A model generated the notes under the pieces. The model was not told the DNA's origin. It saw only the letters and a list, made by a program, of their open reading frames with translations, and searched no databases. The position numbers were made by a program, and so were the translations under genes. 64,000 bases of DNA from Clostridium kluyveri (GTDB lineage Bacteria > Bacillota > Clostridia > Clostridiales > Clostridiaceae): positions 2,790,001 through 2,854,000 of the forward strand of contig NZ_CP018335.1 in NCBI RefSeq assembly GCF_001902295.1. The letters run 5' to 3'. How positions within the stretch are numbered: position 1 is the stretch's first letter; every line of letters begins with the position of its first letter. Shown piece by piece: positions 36,181 through 45,893 of this stretch.

Positions 36181-37329
36181 CTAATATATGGTTTCATATA
36201 TTTCTATAAGCTGCCCTAGTGTAGGCTTTCTAGGATTAAGTGTTGTACTCTTATTTTCTATGGCATCCTTTGCCATTTTGTCAAAATTATCTTTATCCAC
36301 TCCCACTTCTTTTAAACTTTTTGGAAGCCCTGTTTCTGAAAATAAATTTTTTATGGATTCCATAGCCAAATAGCTAGCTTCTCTTGTAGATTTTCCCTCT
36401 ATATTTTCTCCCATAGTCTTGGCAATAAATTTAAATTTCTCCGAACATGCAGCTCTATTAAATCTCATTACTTCTGGAAGAAGCAGTGCATTTGCAAGGC
36501 CATGAGGAACTTTATAATAGGCTCCAAGGGGCCTGGACATAGAATGGACAAGTGCCGTAGATGAATTACTAAAAGCAAGACCTGCATACATTTGGGCAAG
36601 TAACATGTTACCTCTAGCTTCCATGTCATCCTCTTTTAATACCGCTTTTATTAAATTACTTGTAATAAGCTCTATGGCTTTTACTGCATAAACATCAGAC
36701 ATAGGCTGGGCAGCATTGGATATATATGCTTCCACAGCATGGGTAAAGGCATCCATGCCCGTTGCCGCGGTGATACTTGGCGGCATCATCTTAGTAAGGT
36801 TTGGATCTAAAATAGCCACCTTAGGAATGAGGAAATCACTGCCAATCAGCATTTTAATCTTTCTCTCTGTATCTGTTATTATAGAATATTTGGTAACTTC
36901 ACTGCCTGTACCTGCAGTAGTAGGTACTGCCACTATAGGAATTCCCTCAATCTCTGGAGCCTTATTTTCATAATCCAAAATATCTCCCCCATTAGTGGAT
37001 ACCATACTTATGGCCTTGGCAGCATCTAGCGCACTCCCTCCTCCTAATGCCACTATCACATCTATATTTTCCTCTTTGGCAGTCTCTACCCCCAGTCTTA
37101 CTGTATTTACACTGGGATCTGATTCCACTTTGTTAAATACTACATACTCTAAATCTGATTTTTTCAAACTATCTGAAACCTTATCTAAGGCTCCAGTTTT
37201 TTTAGATGAATGTTTGCCCGTTACTATCAATGCCTTCTTTCCCAATTTCAAAGACTTAACTCCAACTAGATCTACTACATCCTCTCCATAGATTATGTCC
37301 CTTGGACATTGGAATATAGAATAATTCAT
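36181..37329 (-). CDS. Iron-containing alcohol dehydrogenase (likely semialdehyde reductase)
   Basis: A 382-residue group III alcohol dehydrogenase: VALGGGSALDAAKA, PTTAGTGSEVTKY, GMDAFTHAVEAY and HSMSRPLGAYYKVPHG with the metal ligands. Placed first in the operon ahead of the aminotransferase, it most likely reduces malonate semialdehyde to 3-hydroxypropionate (or the methyl analogue), as in known reductive pyrimidine routes. This specificity is inference. Confidence 0.88.
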   Translation of the reverse strand: MNYSIFQCPRDIIYGEDVVDLVGVKSLKLGKKALIVTGKHSSKKTGALDKVSDSLKKSDLEYVVFNKVESDPSVNTVRLGVETAKEENIDVIVALGGGSALDAAKAISMVSTNGGDILDYENKAPEIEGIPIVAVPTTAGTGSEVTKYSIITDTERKIKMLIGSDFLIPKVAILDPNLTKMMPPSITAATGMDAFTHAVEAYISNAAQPMSDVYAVKAIELITSNLIKAVLKEDDMEARGNMLLAQMYAGLAFSNSSTALVHSMSRPLGAYYKVPHGLANALLLPEVMRFNRAACSEKFKFIAKTMGENIEGKSTREASYLAMESIKNLFSETGLPKSLKEVGVDKDNFDKMAKDAIENKSTTLNPRKPTLGQLIEIYETIY

Positions 37330-37454
37330 AAAAACACCTCAGCTCATTTAAAATTCAATAATTTATTATAATATTTTTTGATAATATAATAAATATTATG
37401 GATATAAATTATCATATATAAAAACGTAATCATATATCCATGGTGTACAAATAT

Positions 37455-37502
37455 ATTGTTATTTTTTTGTACATTATAAATTTATACAAAAAAAATAACA
37501 AT
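37455..37502. terminator. Large inverted repeat between pucR and the catabolic operon
   Basis: A 17-18 bp near-perfect inverted repeat (arms start ATTGTTATTTTTTT; one base longer on one side) with a 13-base loop. It follows pucR and precedes the operon on the minus strand. It can serve as pucR terminator, and the surrounding AT-rich DNA (37330-37557) must hold the operon promoter. Confidence 0.6.
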
Positions 37503-37557
37503 TACAAAAGATACTTTTGCAATTTTCACTCCTTAAAAGTAGGGTATGAGCTTTGAA

Positions 37558-38772
37558 TTACTTGATTAGATTTAAAAATATTCCTATCCTTATACAAAGT
37601 TTAATATTAAATATTACCTCCTCATCTTTCAAATCACAATTCAATATTTCTTCTATTCTTTTCACCCTATATTTTATGGTATTCCTGTGAATATATAATA
37701 TCTCTGCAGTTTTACCCAAATTTCTATTTTCCCTTAAATATACAATTAAAGTTTGCAGGAGATTAGAAGAATTTTTTTCATCATATTTTTTTAATTTTAA
37801 TAAATTTTCATTAAATAATTTTCTCATTTCATCGTGATTATTTATTTCAAAAAACAATCTAAATATACCTAAATCCTTGTAATTTATAATGCAATCATTT
37901 TTTTTGTAAAACTTTGTAGTTTCAAGAGCTTTTCTACCCTCCAAAATAACTTTGTTAAAGCCTCTTAAATGGTTACAAACTCCCCCAATACCTATACTTA
38001 CAGTAATAAAACAAATGGTCTTATTTATCTGATTTTTTATAGTTCCTGCAATATAATCTATATTATTATTTTCTTTCTCCATAGGCACCATAAAAAAGAA
38101 AGCATCACTTTGCATAGTGTAAAGGCATTTTTTATTATTTTTATACATTACATATTCAATGGTTTCCTGAATACGATTTTTTATATTGGAAATCGTATCC
38201 TCATCTTGCAATTCATTTTCTTTCAAATAAAGTCTGAAATTATCTATATCAACTACCAGGGCACAATAGTTTTTATTTTCATTGTATCCATATAGAACAG
38301 CCCTGTTTAACATTTCTTCAGTGATATTTACATCCTCAAAAATTATTTCTCTCATAAAATTACTCATAGATTCTTTTTCCAACTTTTCTGTAAAAATAGT
38401 TCTACAAATATTTTGAGTTATATCTATTAATCTAACTTCAAAGGGCAGTTCAAATATTGGAAAATCCACACTGTCTGCAAAGTCCAATATCTCTTTAGGT
38501 GTTTTTTTAATATAAGGGCCTATATTTATAACAAGTCCTGCCAGCTTTCTCATATTAATATCCTTTACAAATTGCAGCAGCAGCTCTGTATTGTTTCCTA
38601 TGGCCACACCTGTAATAAATAAAAGTTCTCCACCTTTTACCCAATTAGACACATCAGGAACTTCAGTAACATGCACCCATCTAATTACTTTGTTTAGGCC
38701 GCCTTTTCCCGCTACAACTTTCATCTTTTCAAGTCCTGGTAGATTCAATATGTTTTTACAAGTTACAAACAT
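37558..38772 (-). CDS. PucR-family transcriptional regulator
   Basis: A 404-residue protein with the N-terminal PucR domain (VIRWVHVTEVPDVSNW, GGELLFITGV), a central GGDEF-like fold and a C-terminal helix-turn-helix (NLGKTAEILYIHRNTIKYRV). ATG 38772 fits GGAGAG better than the upstream GTG. PucR proteins activate purine or related nitrogen catabolism; here it lies upstream of the pyrimidine degradation genes in the same direction, so it is their likely activator. Confidence 0.9.
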   Translation of the reverse strand: MFVTCKNILNLPGLEKMKVVAGKGGLNKVIRWVHVTEVPDVSNWVKGGELLFITGVAIGNNTELLLQFVKDINMRKLAGLVINIGPYIKKTPKEILDFADSVDFPIFELPFEVRLIDITQNICRTIFTEKLEKESMSNFMREIIFEDVNITEEMLNRAVLYGYNENKNYCALVVDIDNFRLYLKENELQDEDTISNIKNRIQETIEYVMYKNNKKCLYTMQSDAFFFMVPMEKENNNIDYIAGTIKNQINKTICFITVSIGIGGVCNHLRGFNKVILEGRKALETTKFYKKNDCIINYKDLGIFRLFFEINNHDEMRKLFNENLLKLKKYDEKNSSNLLQTLIVYLRENRNLGKTAEILYIHRNTIKYRVKRIEEILNCDLKDEEVIFNIKLCIRIGIFLNLIK

Positions 38773-38913
38773 ACTTCTCACTCTCCATAAAAAATAAATT
38801 TAAAAATCCATAACTAAAATGTACTATATTCTATTATAACTTTATTTGATGAATAAAATAAATATCCACATATGATAAACTTAAGGAATTGCCATATAAA
38901 AGCCTAAATAAAA

Positions 38914-38941
38914 AACTGCTGCAATAATTAACGCAGCAGTT
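38914..38941 (-). terminator. Rho-independent terminator of the ureohydrolase gene
   Basis: AACTGCTGC and GCAGCAGTT form a perfect 9-bp stem followed by a T-run on the minus strand, 60 bp after the stop. Confidence 0.8.
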
Positions 38942-39001
38942 ACCTGTATTTAATTCCTTCAAATCTATAAAAACCTGTCAATTAAATTATTTTTAAATTA
39001 T

Positions 39002-39949
39002 TCATAGGCACTGCTTTTTACATGCCAATATAGACATGAATTCAAAACCAATACTTGCCGCCAGATATGCAGTAATTTCACTGCAGTCATAATCTGGAGC
39101 TACCTCTACAATGTCACATCCTACAAAATTGATATCCTTTAGTTGCTGTATATAAGACAATGTTTCATGAGATGTAAACCCTCCAACTTCAGGAGTTCCA
39201 GTACCAGGGGCATAAGCCGGATCTACAAAATCAATGTCAAATGTTAAAAATGCTTTTCCCTGTCCTACCCTTCCTTTAATTTTCTCTCCTAATTCTTCTT
39301 CTGTCATTTTGTGTAATTTATGTGCTGTAATGACCTCGAATCCTAAATCTTCTGATATTTTAATATCATTTAAATCATACATAGAACCACGTATACCAAT
39401 TTGGATTGAGGTTGAAGGGTCAATTAAGCCTTCTTCCAATGCCCTTCTAAATGGCGTTCCATGGGTATAATATTTACCAAATACACTTTTACCCAAATCC
39501 AAATGAGAGTCAAAATGTATTAAAGAAACTTTTCCATGTTTTTTATAAACAGCACGTAATTCACCTAAAGTAATTGAATGATCTCCACCTAAACACAGAG
39601 GCACAGCTCCAGCATCTAGAACTTCAGAAACGCTTTTGTAAATAGCATCATAACTTTCTTTTATATATCCAGGGACGATTGGAACATCTCCCAAATCTGC
39701 TATATTTAGAATATCCACAATATTTACTCCCATTATTATATTGTTAGGTTTAATCATAGTAGAAATTTTACGAATACTACTTGGACCAAATCTGGAACCA
39801 GTGCGAAATGAAGATGCTGTATCAAAAGGTATTCCTAAAATTCCTACATCCAATCCATCTGCATTTTCTTTTTTTTGTAATCTCATAAAATTGCCCATAT
39901 CACAAAATCTAGGTAATAGTGAAGCATCTGGTAATTGATTTTTACTCAT
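39002..39949 (-). CDS. Ureohydrolase (agmatinase/guanidino-acid hydrolase type)
   Basis: A 315-residue arginase-fold enzyme. Mn ligands are in GGDHSIT, HFDSHLD and FDIDFVDPAYAPGTGTPE. Known members release urea from agmatine, guanidinobutyrate or similar. No neighbouring gene names the substrate. It has its own terminator and sits in a single-gene unit between pucR and malic enzyme. Confidence 0.88.
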   Translation of the reverse strand: MSKNQLPDASLLPRFCDMGNFMRLQKKENADGLDVGILGIPFDTASSFRTGSRFGPSSIRKISTMIKPNNIIMGVNIVDILNIADLGDVPIVPGYIKESYDAIYKSVSEVLDAGAVPLCLGGDHSITLGELRAVYKKHGKVSLIHFDSHLDLGKSVFGKYYTHGTPFRRALEEGLIDPSTSIQIGIRGSMYDLNDIKISEDLGFEVITAHKLHKMTEEELGEKIKGRVGQGKAFLTFDIDFVDPAYAPGTGTPEVGGFTSHETLSYIQQLKDINFVGCDIVEVAPDYDCSEITAYLAASIGFEFMSILACKKQCL

Positions 39950-40064
39950 AATAAATTCCTCCCGTCTAATACATTATTTAAATTATAATCGCCATATAAA
40001 TAAATTGTCAACAATAACCCTATTATTTTAACATTTTAATACTGAAGATTACTGTCAAATAAAA

Positions 40065-40093
40065 AGGAACAACTAAAACTAATAGTTGTTCCT
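40065..40093 (-). terminator. Terminator downstream of malic enzyme
   Basis: AGGAACAACT and AGTTGTTCCT are perfect 10-bp arms with a TTTTT run following on the minus strand. Confidence 0.8.
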
Positions 40094-40132
40094 AATTTCA
40101 CAAAAAATTCTCGCTAAAATTATATTACTCCT

Positions 40133-41365
40133 TTATATACCTAAAATATTTCTAGTATGTTGTTCAACTTGCTCTGGAGTAACATCTGTATTTCTTGCAA
40201 CTTTCGTATCGATAGCAGCCTTAGCTACCGCAGCAGCTACTTTAGGAGCTATTCTAAGATCAAAAGCCTCTGGTATAACATATTCTGGTAAAAGCTTATC
40301 TTTATCTACCAAATCTGCTATGGCATAAGCTGCAGCTATTTTCATTTCATCATTTATCTGTGAAGCATAAACATCCAGTGCCCCTCTGAATATGCCTGGA
40401 AAAGCCAGTACATTATTAACCTGATTTGGGAAATCTGATCTTCCAGTACACACAATTTTAGCTCCTGCTCTTAAAGCAGCCTCTGGCAATATTTCAGGAT
40501 TGGGATTTGCCATTGCCATTACTATTGGATCTACATTCATGGACTTCACCATTTCCTCAGTAACACAATTAGCTTTAGATACTCCTAAAAATACATCTGC
40601 CCCTTTTAATGCCTCTTTTAAATCTCCCTTTACAATGGATTTATTGGTTATATCTGCAAGTTCTTCTTTATATTCATTCATTCCTGAAGTTCTTCCTTTG
40701 TATATTGTACCCTTGCTGTCACAAATTACTACATCCTTTACTCCCATTTTCAAAAGAAGCTTTGTAATAGCAGTGCCTGCTGCACCTGCTCCATTTATCA
40801 CTACCTTTATACTGGAAAATTCCTTATTCACAATTTTTAGTGCATTTATAATACAGGCAGAAGAAACTACTGCAGTGCCATGCTGGTCATCATGAAATAT
40901 GGGAATATTACTTATTTTCTTTAATTCATCCTCTATCTCAAAGCATTCCGGTGCTTTTATGTCTTCTAAGTTTATTCCTCCAAAGGTTGGCTCCATCAAC
41001 TTTACAGCCTCTACAATTTTATGTACATTTTTTGTATCCAGACATATAGGAAAAGCATCAACTCCGGCAAAGGCCTTAAATAATACACATTTTCCTTCCA
41101 TAACAGGCATTCCCGCCCCAGCTCCTATATCTCCAAGGCCAAGTACCGCTGTTCCATTTGTAACTACCGCTACCCAATTCCCTTTGGAAGTATATTCATA
41201 TATTTTACTTTCATCTTTTTTAATTTCCAGACAAGGCTCTGCTACTCCTGGAGTATATGCAAGAGTCAAATCCTCTTTATTTTTTACAGGTACTTTACAT
41301 TTTAATGCAATTTTGCCTTGATTTTCACTATGAAATTTTAAGGCTCTTTCCCTTAAATCACTCAT
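40133..41365 (-). CDS. NAD(P)-dependent malic enzyme
   Basis: A 410-residue short bacterial-type malic enzyme: AYTPGVAEPC at the N-terminus (catalytic Tyr), VTNGTAVLGLGDIG, FHDDQHGTA metal site and VINGAGAAGTAI nucleotide fold. It converts malate to pyruvate and CO2. The start follows AGGAGGA. It lacks the phosphotransacetylase-like extension of long forms. Confidence 0.95.
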   Translation of the reverse strand: MSDLRERALKFHSENQGKIALKCKVPVKNKEDLTLAYTPGVAEPCLEIKKDESKIYEYTSKGNWVAVVTNGTAVLGLGDIGAGAGMPVMEGKCVLFKAFAGVDAFPICLDTKNVHKIVEAVKLMEPTFGGINLEDIKAPECFEIEDELKKISNIPIFHDDQHGTAVVSSACIINALKIVNKEFSSIKVVINGAGAAGTAITKLLLKMGVKDVVICDSKGTIYKGRTSGMNEYKEELADITNKSIVKGDLKEALKGADVFLGVSKANCVTEEMVKSMNVDPIVMAMANPNPEILPEAALRAGAKIVCTGRSDFPNQVNNVLAFPGIFRGALDVYASQINDEMKIAAAYAIADLVDKDKLLPEYVIPEAFDLRIAPKVAAAVAKAAIDTKVARNTDVTPEQVEQHTRNILGI

Positions 41366-41535
41366 ATATAAATTGTCCTCCTAAAATTTATTTTACTCTG
41401 GCATCTAAATAACTAAGATGCTCTTTTACTACAAAATTTAGTATATCACTATTTTAAATCCATGTCATAAACACTTTCATTTCAACGGTATAATTACCGC
41501 TGTTCCATACTCTTTAACGTAAAAAACTGCATATT

Positions 41536-41571
41536 TCAATTGTGAATTGTGCACTGTGAACTGTGAATTGA
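41536..41571. repeat. Short imperfect tandem repeat, TTGTGAA type
   Basis: About four imperfect units of TGTGAATTG/CTGTGAACT lie just before the stop of the MFS gene at 41573. Such runs are common in intergenic DNA of some clostridia; function unknown. Confidence 0.45.
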
Positions 41572-41572
41572 C

Positions 41573-43039
41573 TTATATATCCAGCTGTTCTCCTTCAAGT
41601 CTCTTAGGTAAAAACAAAGAAAGCATCAGTGAAATTACATTTAAAATAATAAAACATATAAATAGCACATGTAATCCTGAATTTAAAGACTCTTTTACAA
41701 GTTCAGCGGAAAGATTATTGTTTAATGCTGGAGTATTATATAAATTACTAGGTTCTATACCTTGTATGTTTAGGTTTTCAAAATATTTTATTATACTAAA
41801 ATTAAATATGCTTCCAAATACACTTATTCCTATCGTTTGACCCAAATTCCTCAAGAGGGTGTTAACTGCCACTGCTGCCCCCCTCGTAGAATACTCCACT
41901 GAATCCTGTATAACTATAGTCTGGGTGTTTAAATTACCTCCAAATCCAAAACCCAGTATTGATACCGCAAGTATTACTAGAATTAATGGAGAATTTACGT
42001 TAAATAGAGGTAATACCATACTTCCAATCAATAATATAATAGAACTTAATAAAACTATATTTCTTTTACTATATTTAGTTATATACTTTGCCAAAAACAT
42101 TGAAGACATAAGCCAGGTAAGGGACATAGGTGCCATACAAAGACCTGAAATAGTGGCACTAAAGCTGAGCACATTTTGAATATATAAGACTACATACACA
42201 TCCATTGCAATTAATACAGCGGATTGCAGAAAACCTAATATATTCACTATGGTACTTGATTTAGTAAATATCTCAAAGGGCATAACAGGTTCTTTTGCTT
42301 TTTTTTCTACAAAATAGAATATAACAAGAAGCACACCTGCCAATAAAACATATACAAGCACAAAGAGTATATTTCCACTTTCTTTCTTTTCTCCAGCCAA
42401 AAATCCATATAAAAAAAGTATAATAGAAATAGTTAAAATAAGTGTTCCAAAATAATCTATATGTACATCTCTTTTTTGAAAATTTTCTTTAAGGTTCCTT
42501 TGAATAAGCACCACAGATATTATTCCAAAGGGTATGTTTATAAAAAAAATCCAGTGCCAGGACAAAGTATCTATTAAAAATCCTCCCAAAAAAGGTCCTA
42601 CCAGACTTGCAACTCCCCACACCGTACTTAGCCAGCCTTGAACTTTAGCCCTTCCAGTAACAGAAAATAAGTCTCCTATTATGGTGTAAGTTAATGTAAA
42701 TATAGACCCTGCTCCTATTCCCTGGACAGCACGGGATGCTATAAGAAAATACATATTTTGAGAAAGCCCACATAAAAAGCTGCCTATTAGAAATATTATT
42801 ATACCAAAAGTTAAAATATTTTTTCTGCCATATAAATCTGCTAACTTGCCATATATAGGAGTGGTAATGGTTGATGTAAGTAAATATGTAGAAAATACCC
42901 AGCTTATAAGGTGAAATCCATTTAAATTCTTTACTATAGTTGGCACAGCTGTAATTACAACGGTTCCCTCCACAGCTGCAAGAAACATAGCCACCATGCT
43001 GGCAATAATTATATTCCTCTTCTCTTTCTCTAAATTCAT
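41573..43039 (-). CDS. DHA2-type MFS multidrug exporter (EmrB/QacA family)
   Basis: About 488 residues with 14 helices: AAVEGTVVITAVPT in TM1, GKLADLYGRKN (motif A), and SWHWIFFINIPFG after TM5. I choose ATG 43039 (MNLEKEKRN) because the upstream open frame (to 43120) reads unlike a membrane protein start. It is unrelated in sequence detail to the padR exporter. The DUF1016 gene lies upstream in the same direction, without evident functional link. Confidence 0.92.
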   Translation of the reverse strand: MNLEKEKRNIIIASMVAMFLAAVEGTVVITAVPTIVKNLNGFHLISWVFSTYLLTSTITTPIYGKLADLYGRKNILTFGIIIFLIGSFLCGLSQNMYFLIASRAVQGIGAGSIFTLTYTIIGDLFSVTGRAKVQGWLSTVWGVASLVGPFLGGFLIDTLSWHWIFFINIPFGIISVVLIQRNLKENFQKRDVHIDYFGTLILTISIILFLYGFLAGEKKESGNILFVLVYVLLAGVLLVIFYFVEKKAKEPVMPFEIFTKSSTIVNILGFLQSAVLIAMDVYVVLYIQNVLSFSATISGLCMAPMSLTWLMSSMFLAKYITKYSKRNIVLLSSIILLIGSMVLPLFNVNSPLILVILAVSILGFGFGGNLNTQTIVIQDSVEYSTRGAAVAVNTLLRNLGQTIGISVFGSIFNFSIIKYFENLNIQGIEPSNLYNTPALNNNLSAELVKESLNSGLHVLFICFIILNVISLMLSLFLPKRLEGEQLDI

Positions 43040-43142
43040 ATTAAATTTCACTTCCTTCCAAATACCGTCAAGCACTCTCCAAAAAACTTCAGGTTCATTT
43101 ACGATCCTGAAGTTTTCCATTGAATATATTTACTGTAAAAAT

Positions 43143-44321
43143 TTATTCTACCTTAAGCTTCATCTTAATCCCAGAACCTATTTCCTCCACTGTAGGAAGT
43201 ATTCCTTCAAACTGTTCTGGAATGTCCCCGTTGAGCTTATATTCTCCATCCCCGGCAGCTTCTTTATCTTTAAAAGCATATTGTACAATTAATTTTTCTC
43301 CATCTTTACAAAGAATTATACCTACAGAAGGGTTGTCTCTTTCTTCTTTAACTGAATCATCTACTATGGATAGATGGAATGTTAGAATTCCTAAATACTC
43401 AGGTTTAAACTTTCCTATTTTAAATTCAACAATTAAATAACATTTAAGCTTCAGATTGTAGAAAAGCAAATCCACATAATAATCAGAACCAGACAATTCT
43501 ATGTGATACTTTTTCCCAACTAGTGCAAATCCTCGTTTTAACTCCAGAAAAAATTCTATCACATTTTTCATGAACTGTCCTTGAAAATACTTTTCTTTTA
43601 CTTCATCGGAAATTTCCATGAAATCCAATAGGTATTCATCTTTTAATACATAAAAATAATTTTTTAACTCACTTTCATTCTCCAAATCATTTTCTTTTAA
43701 ATCTATATCCTGTATAAAATGAGAATTATCTGAATTTAAGTCAGCACTTTTTTTTAACTTGATATCTTCATCAAAATCATTTTCCTCTATAATAATGCTC
43801 TTGCTTTCAATAGATTCCAAATCCTCATAACAGGTATCCTCTTTTAATGCTTCTTCCTCCTCACCTGTTATGCCATATTCCATGTCTATATTATTAATCA
43901 ATTCTTCAATTGACCAACCTTTTTCCATAACCTTATTTATAAATTCTAATCTTTTATCTGAATCCTTTATTTTATGCATTATAATTATATTACAGGACCA
44001 ATTTACCTTTGAAGCTATTTTATCTACCAAATCCTGCGAACCGTATTCTCTGGCAAAGGCAGCCATATTCCTTAAATTCTTCTCTGTAAAACTCAAGTTC
44101 CCAGGGAATTTAAGCTTAAGGTAACCTGCCGAGATATTTATAAATTCTATCCCACAACCTTCATCATCCTTGGCTAAAATTAAATTTCCAATTTCCCAGT
44201 ACAACCTAAACATATTTTTACTTATATCTTTATAGGCCATATTTTTAGAAAGAATTATATCCATATTTAAATGTTCAAGGAGTGCTCCTATATCATTATG
44301 GTTATTATGATACTCCAACAT
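43143..44321 (-). CDS. DUF1016/YhcG-type PDDEXK nuclease-domain protein
   Basis: About 392 residues. N-terminal DUF1016_N region (YWEIGNLILAKDDEGCGIEF, FTEKNLRNMAAFAREYG), a variable acidic middle (residues 160-230) and a C-terminal nuclease domain with FALVGKKYHIEL, YVDLLFYNLKLKCYLIVEFKIGKF, carrying the Asp and ExK residues. ATG 44321 follows GAGGTGG at good spacing. Known proteins are of uncertain role (possibly DNA defence or recombination). The acidic insertion is unusually long. Confidence 0.85.
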   Translation of the reverse strand: MLEYHNNHNDIGALLEHLNMDIILSKNMAYKDISKNMFRLYWEIGNLILAKDDEGCGIEFINISAGYLKLKFPGNLSFTEKNLRNMAAFAREYGSQDLVDKIASKVNWSCNIIIMHKIKDSDKRLEFINKVMEKGWSIEELINNIDMEYGITGEEEEALKEDTCYEDLESIESKSIIIEENDFDEDIKLKKSADLNSDNSHFIQDIDLKENDLENESELKNYFYVLKDEYLLDFMEISDEVKEKYFQGQFMKNVIEFFLELKRGFALVGKKYHIELSGSDYYVDLLFYNLKLKCYLIVEFKIGKFKPEYLGILTFHLSIVDDSVKEERDNPSVGIILCKDGEKLIVQYAFKDKEAAGDGEYKLNGDIPEQFEGILPTVEEIGSGIKMKLKVE

Positions 44322-44486
44322 GCAAAACCACCTCATAACTCCTATTGTTTATGTATCTTATTTTCACCTTAGCAATTGCATAATAATATTATAAGGTAAA
44401 ATCTACAATATTTCTACTAAAATTAATAGTATTTATTTTGGTATATTTAATTGAAGATCACATTGTATGATATTACTACATTATGT

Positions 44487-45398
44487 TTATTCTTTAAAAT
44501 TAATACTTTTCACATATCTATCCTGTCCTATTATAGTATTTTTAAATATATTTTTAGCATTTTCTATATAGGCTTGTGGTTCAATCATTGAAGGACTAAA
44601 GTGGGTAAGCCATAGTTCTTCTACCTCTGCCTCTTTAGCAATAACTGCCGCTTCCGAAAAAATCATATGCTTATATGAAATAGCTTTATGCTTTTTTTCA
44701 TCATCTCCATACATTCCTTCACATATAAAAATATCAGATTCCTTTACAAATTCAACCAACTCCCTACCGGGTCTTGAATCTGTACAATAGGATATTTTTA
44801 ATCCTCTACGACCATGTCCAAGCACCATATCAGGTGTATACAATTTATCCCCTTGTTTTATTTCTTCTCCCTTTTGAAGTTTACTCCAGAAAATCAACGG
44901 TACTTTATTTTTTAAGGCCTTCTCCCTATAGAATTTTCTATTTCTCTGTACATCTATTGAATATGCAAAACAAGGTATTCCATGATCTACAGATAATATA
45001 TTTATATTAAAGTATCCTATTTTTTGAAAATACTTCTCTTTTCCATGAAGTTCAACTAGCTCTATACTATAGGGAAGTACTGGTGCTATTACTTTAAGAC
45101 CCGTAACAATTTTTATTAATCCATAAGGTCCTATTATAGTTATAGGCTCTAATCTTCCTGAATTTGCTATGGTAAGCAGTAGTCCCGGAAGTCCTGCTAT
45201 ATGATCTGCATGAAAATGTGTAAATAAAATCACGTCTATATTTCTAATTTTCCATCCCAATATTTTTAAACTTACCTGCGTACCTTCACCGCAATCTATA
45301 AGCAACTTTCTTCCTTGGTAGGAAACTATCATAGCTGTAAGATTTCTGCCCGGTATAGGCATACTTCCTCCACATCCTAACAAGCACACATCCAACAT
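44487..45398 (-). CDS. rnz: Ribonuclease Z (tRNA 3' processing)
   Basis: A 303-residue metallo-beta-lactamase-fold enzyme with HFHADHIAGLPG zinc motif, LLIDCGEGTQ, SYCTDSRPG and a C-terminal LTHFSPSM. This follows the RNase Z pattern, which removes the 3' trailer of tRNAs. An AGAGGA site lies upstream. It is a single gene. Confidence 0.9.
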   Translation of the reverse strand: MLDVCLLGCGGSMPIPGRNLTAMIVSYQGRKLLIDCGEGTQVSLKILGWKIRNIDVILFTHFHADHIAGLPGLLLTIANSGRLEPITIIGPYGLIKIVTGLKVIAPVLPYSIELVELHGKEKYFQKIGYFNINILSVDHGIPCFAYSIDVQRNRKFYREKALKNKVPLIFWSKLQKGEEIKQGDKLYTPDMVLGHGRRGLKISYCTDSRPGRELVEFVKESDIFICEGMYGDDEKKHKAISYKHMIFSEAAVIAKEAEVEELWLTHFSPSMIEPQAYIENAKNIFKNTIIGQDRYVKSINFKE

Positions 45399-45466
45399 AA
45401 TTTCCAGTCTATCCTCTCTTTCAACTCAATATTATAATATCCGTCTTATTGTATATTAAACAATTA

Positions 45467-45490
45467 AAGCTGCAGATATACCTGCAGCTT
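45467..45490. terminator. Terminator of the XRE gene
   Basis: AAGCTGCAG and CTGCAGCTT form a perfect 9-bp stem, with a TTTAATTG stretch following on the minus strand. Confidence 0.7.
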
Positions 45491-45556
45491 ATGTTACATA
45501 TTATTAATTTTAACTATTATCCATATATAAAATTTTATAAAAATTAATTTTAAAAT

Positions 45557-45778
45557 CTATGCACTTAATATTAAATCATCAATTTTACAGCCAAGTATTT
45601 TTGCAATTACAGCAACTTTTTCAAGGCTCGGATTTTTCTTATCCCCTCTCTCCAGTTCTTCTAAATAAGATTTTGAGATTGAAGTTTTAAATTTGGTATT
45701 TCTAGTAATATTTTGGATATCCTGAGTAGTATATCCTAAACTTACCCTTATATCACGAATTTTTTTTCCGTTTAACAT
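45557..45778 (-). CDS. XRE-family DNA-binding protein
   Basis: A 73-residue single helix-turn-helix protein: IRDIRVSLGYTTQDIQNIT, then SYLEELERGDKKNPSLEKVAVIAK. The size means it is only a DNA-binding domain. It starts behind AGGGGG. Target unknown; neighbours are RNase Z and a chemoreceptor. Confidence 0.88.
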   Translation of the reverse strand: MLNGKKIRDIRVSLGYTTQDIQNITRNTKFKTSISKSYLEELERGDKKNPSLEKVAVIAKILGCKIDDLILSA

Positions 45779-45893
45779 AAGAAAACCCCCTAATTTAATA
45801 TTAACTTTTATATTTTTAATTATACTACTTTTTAATAGAAAATTACAATTAAATTTTGTTTTTAGTCATATCTCAAAATCACATCATTTGTTA

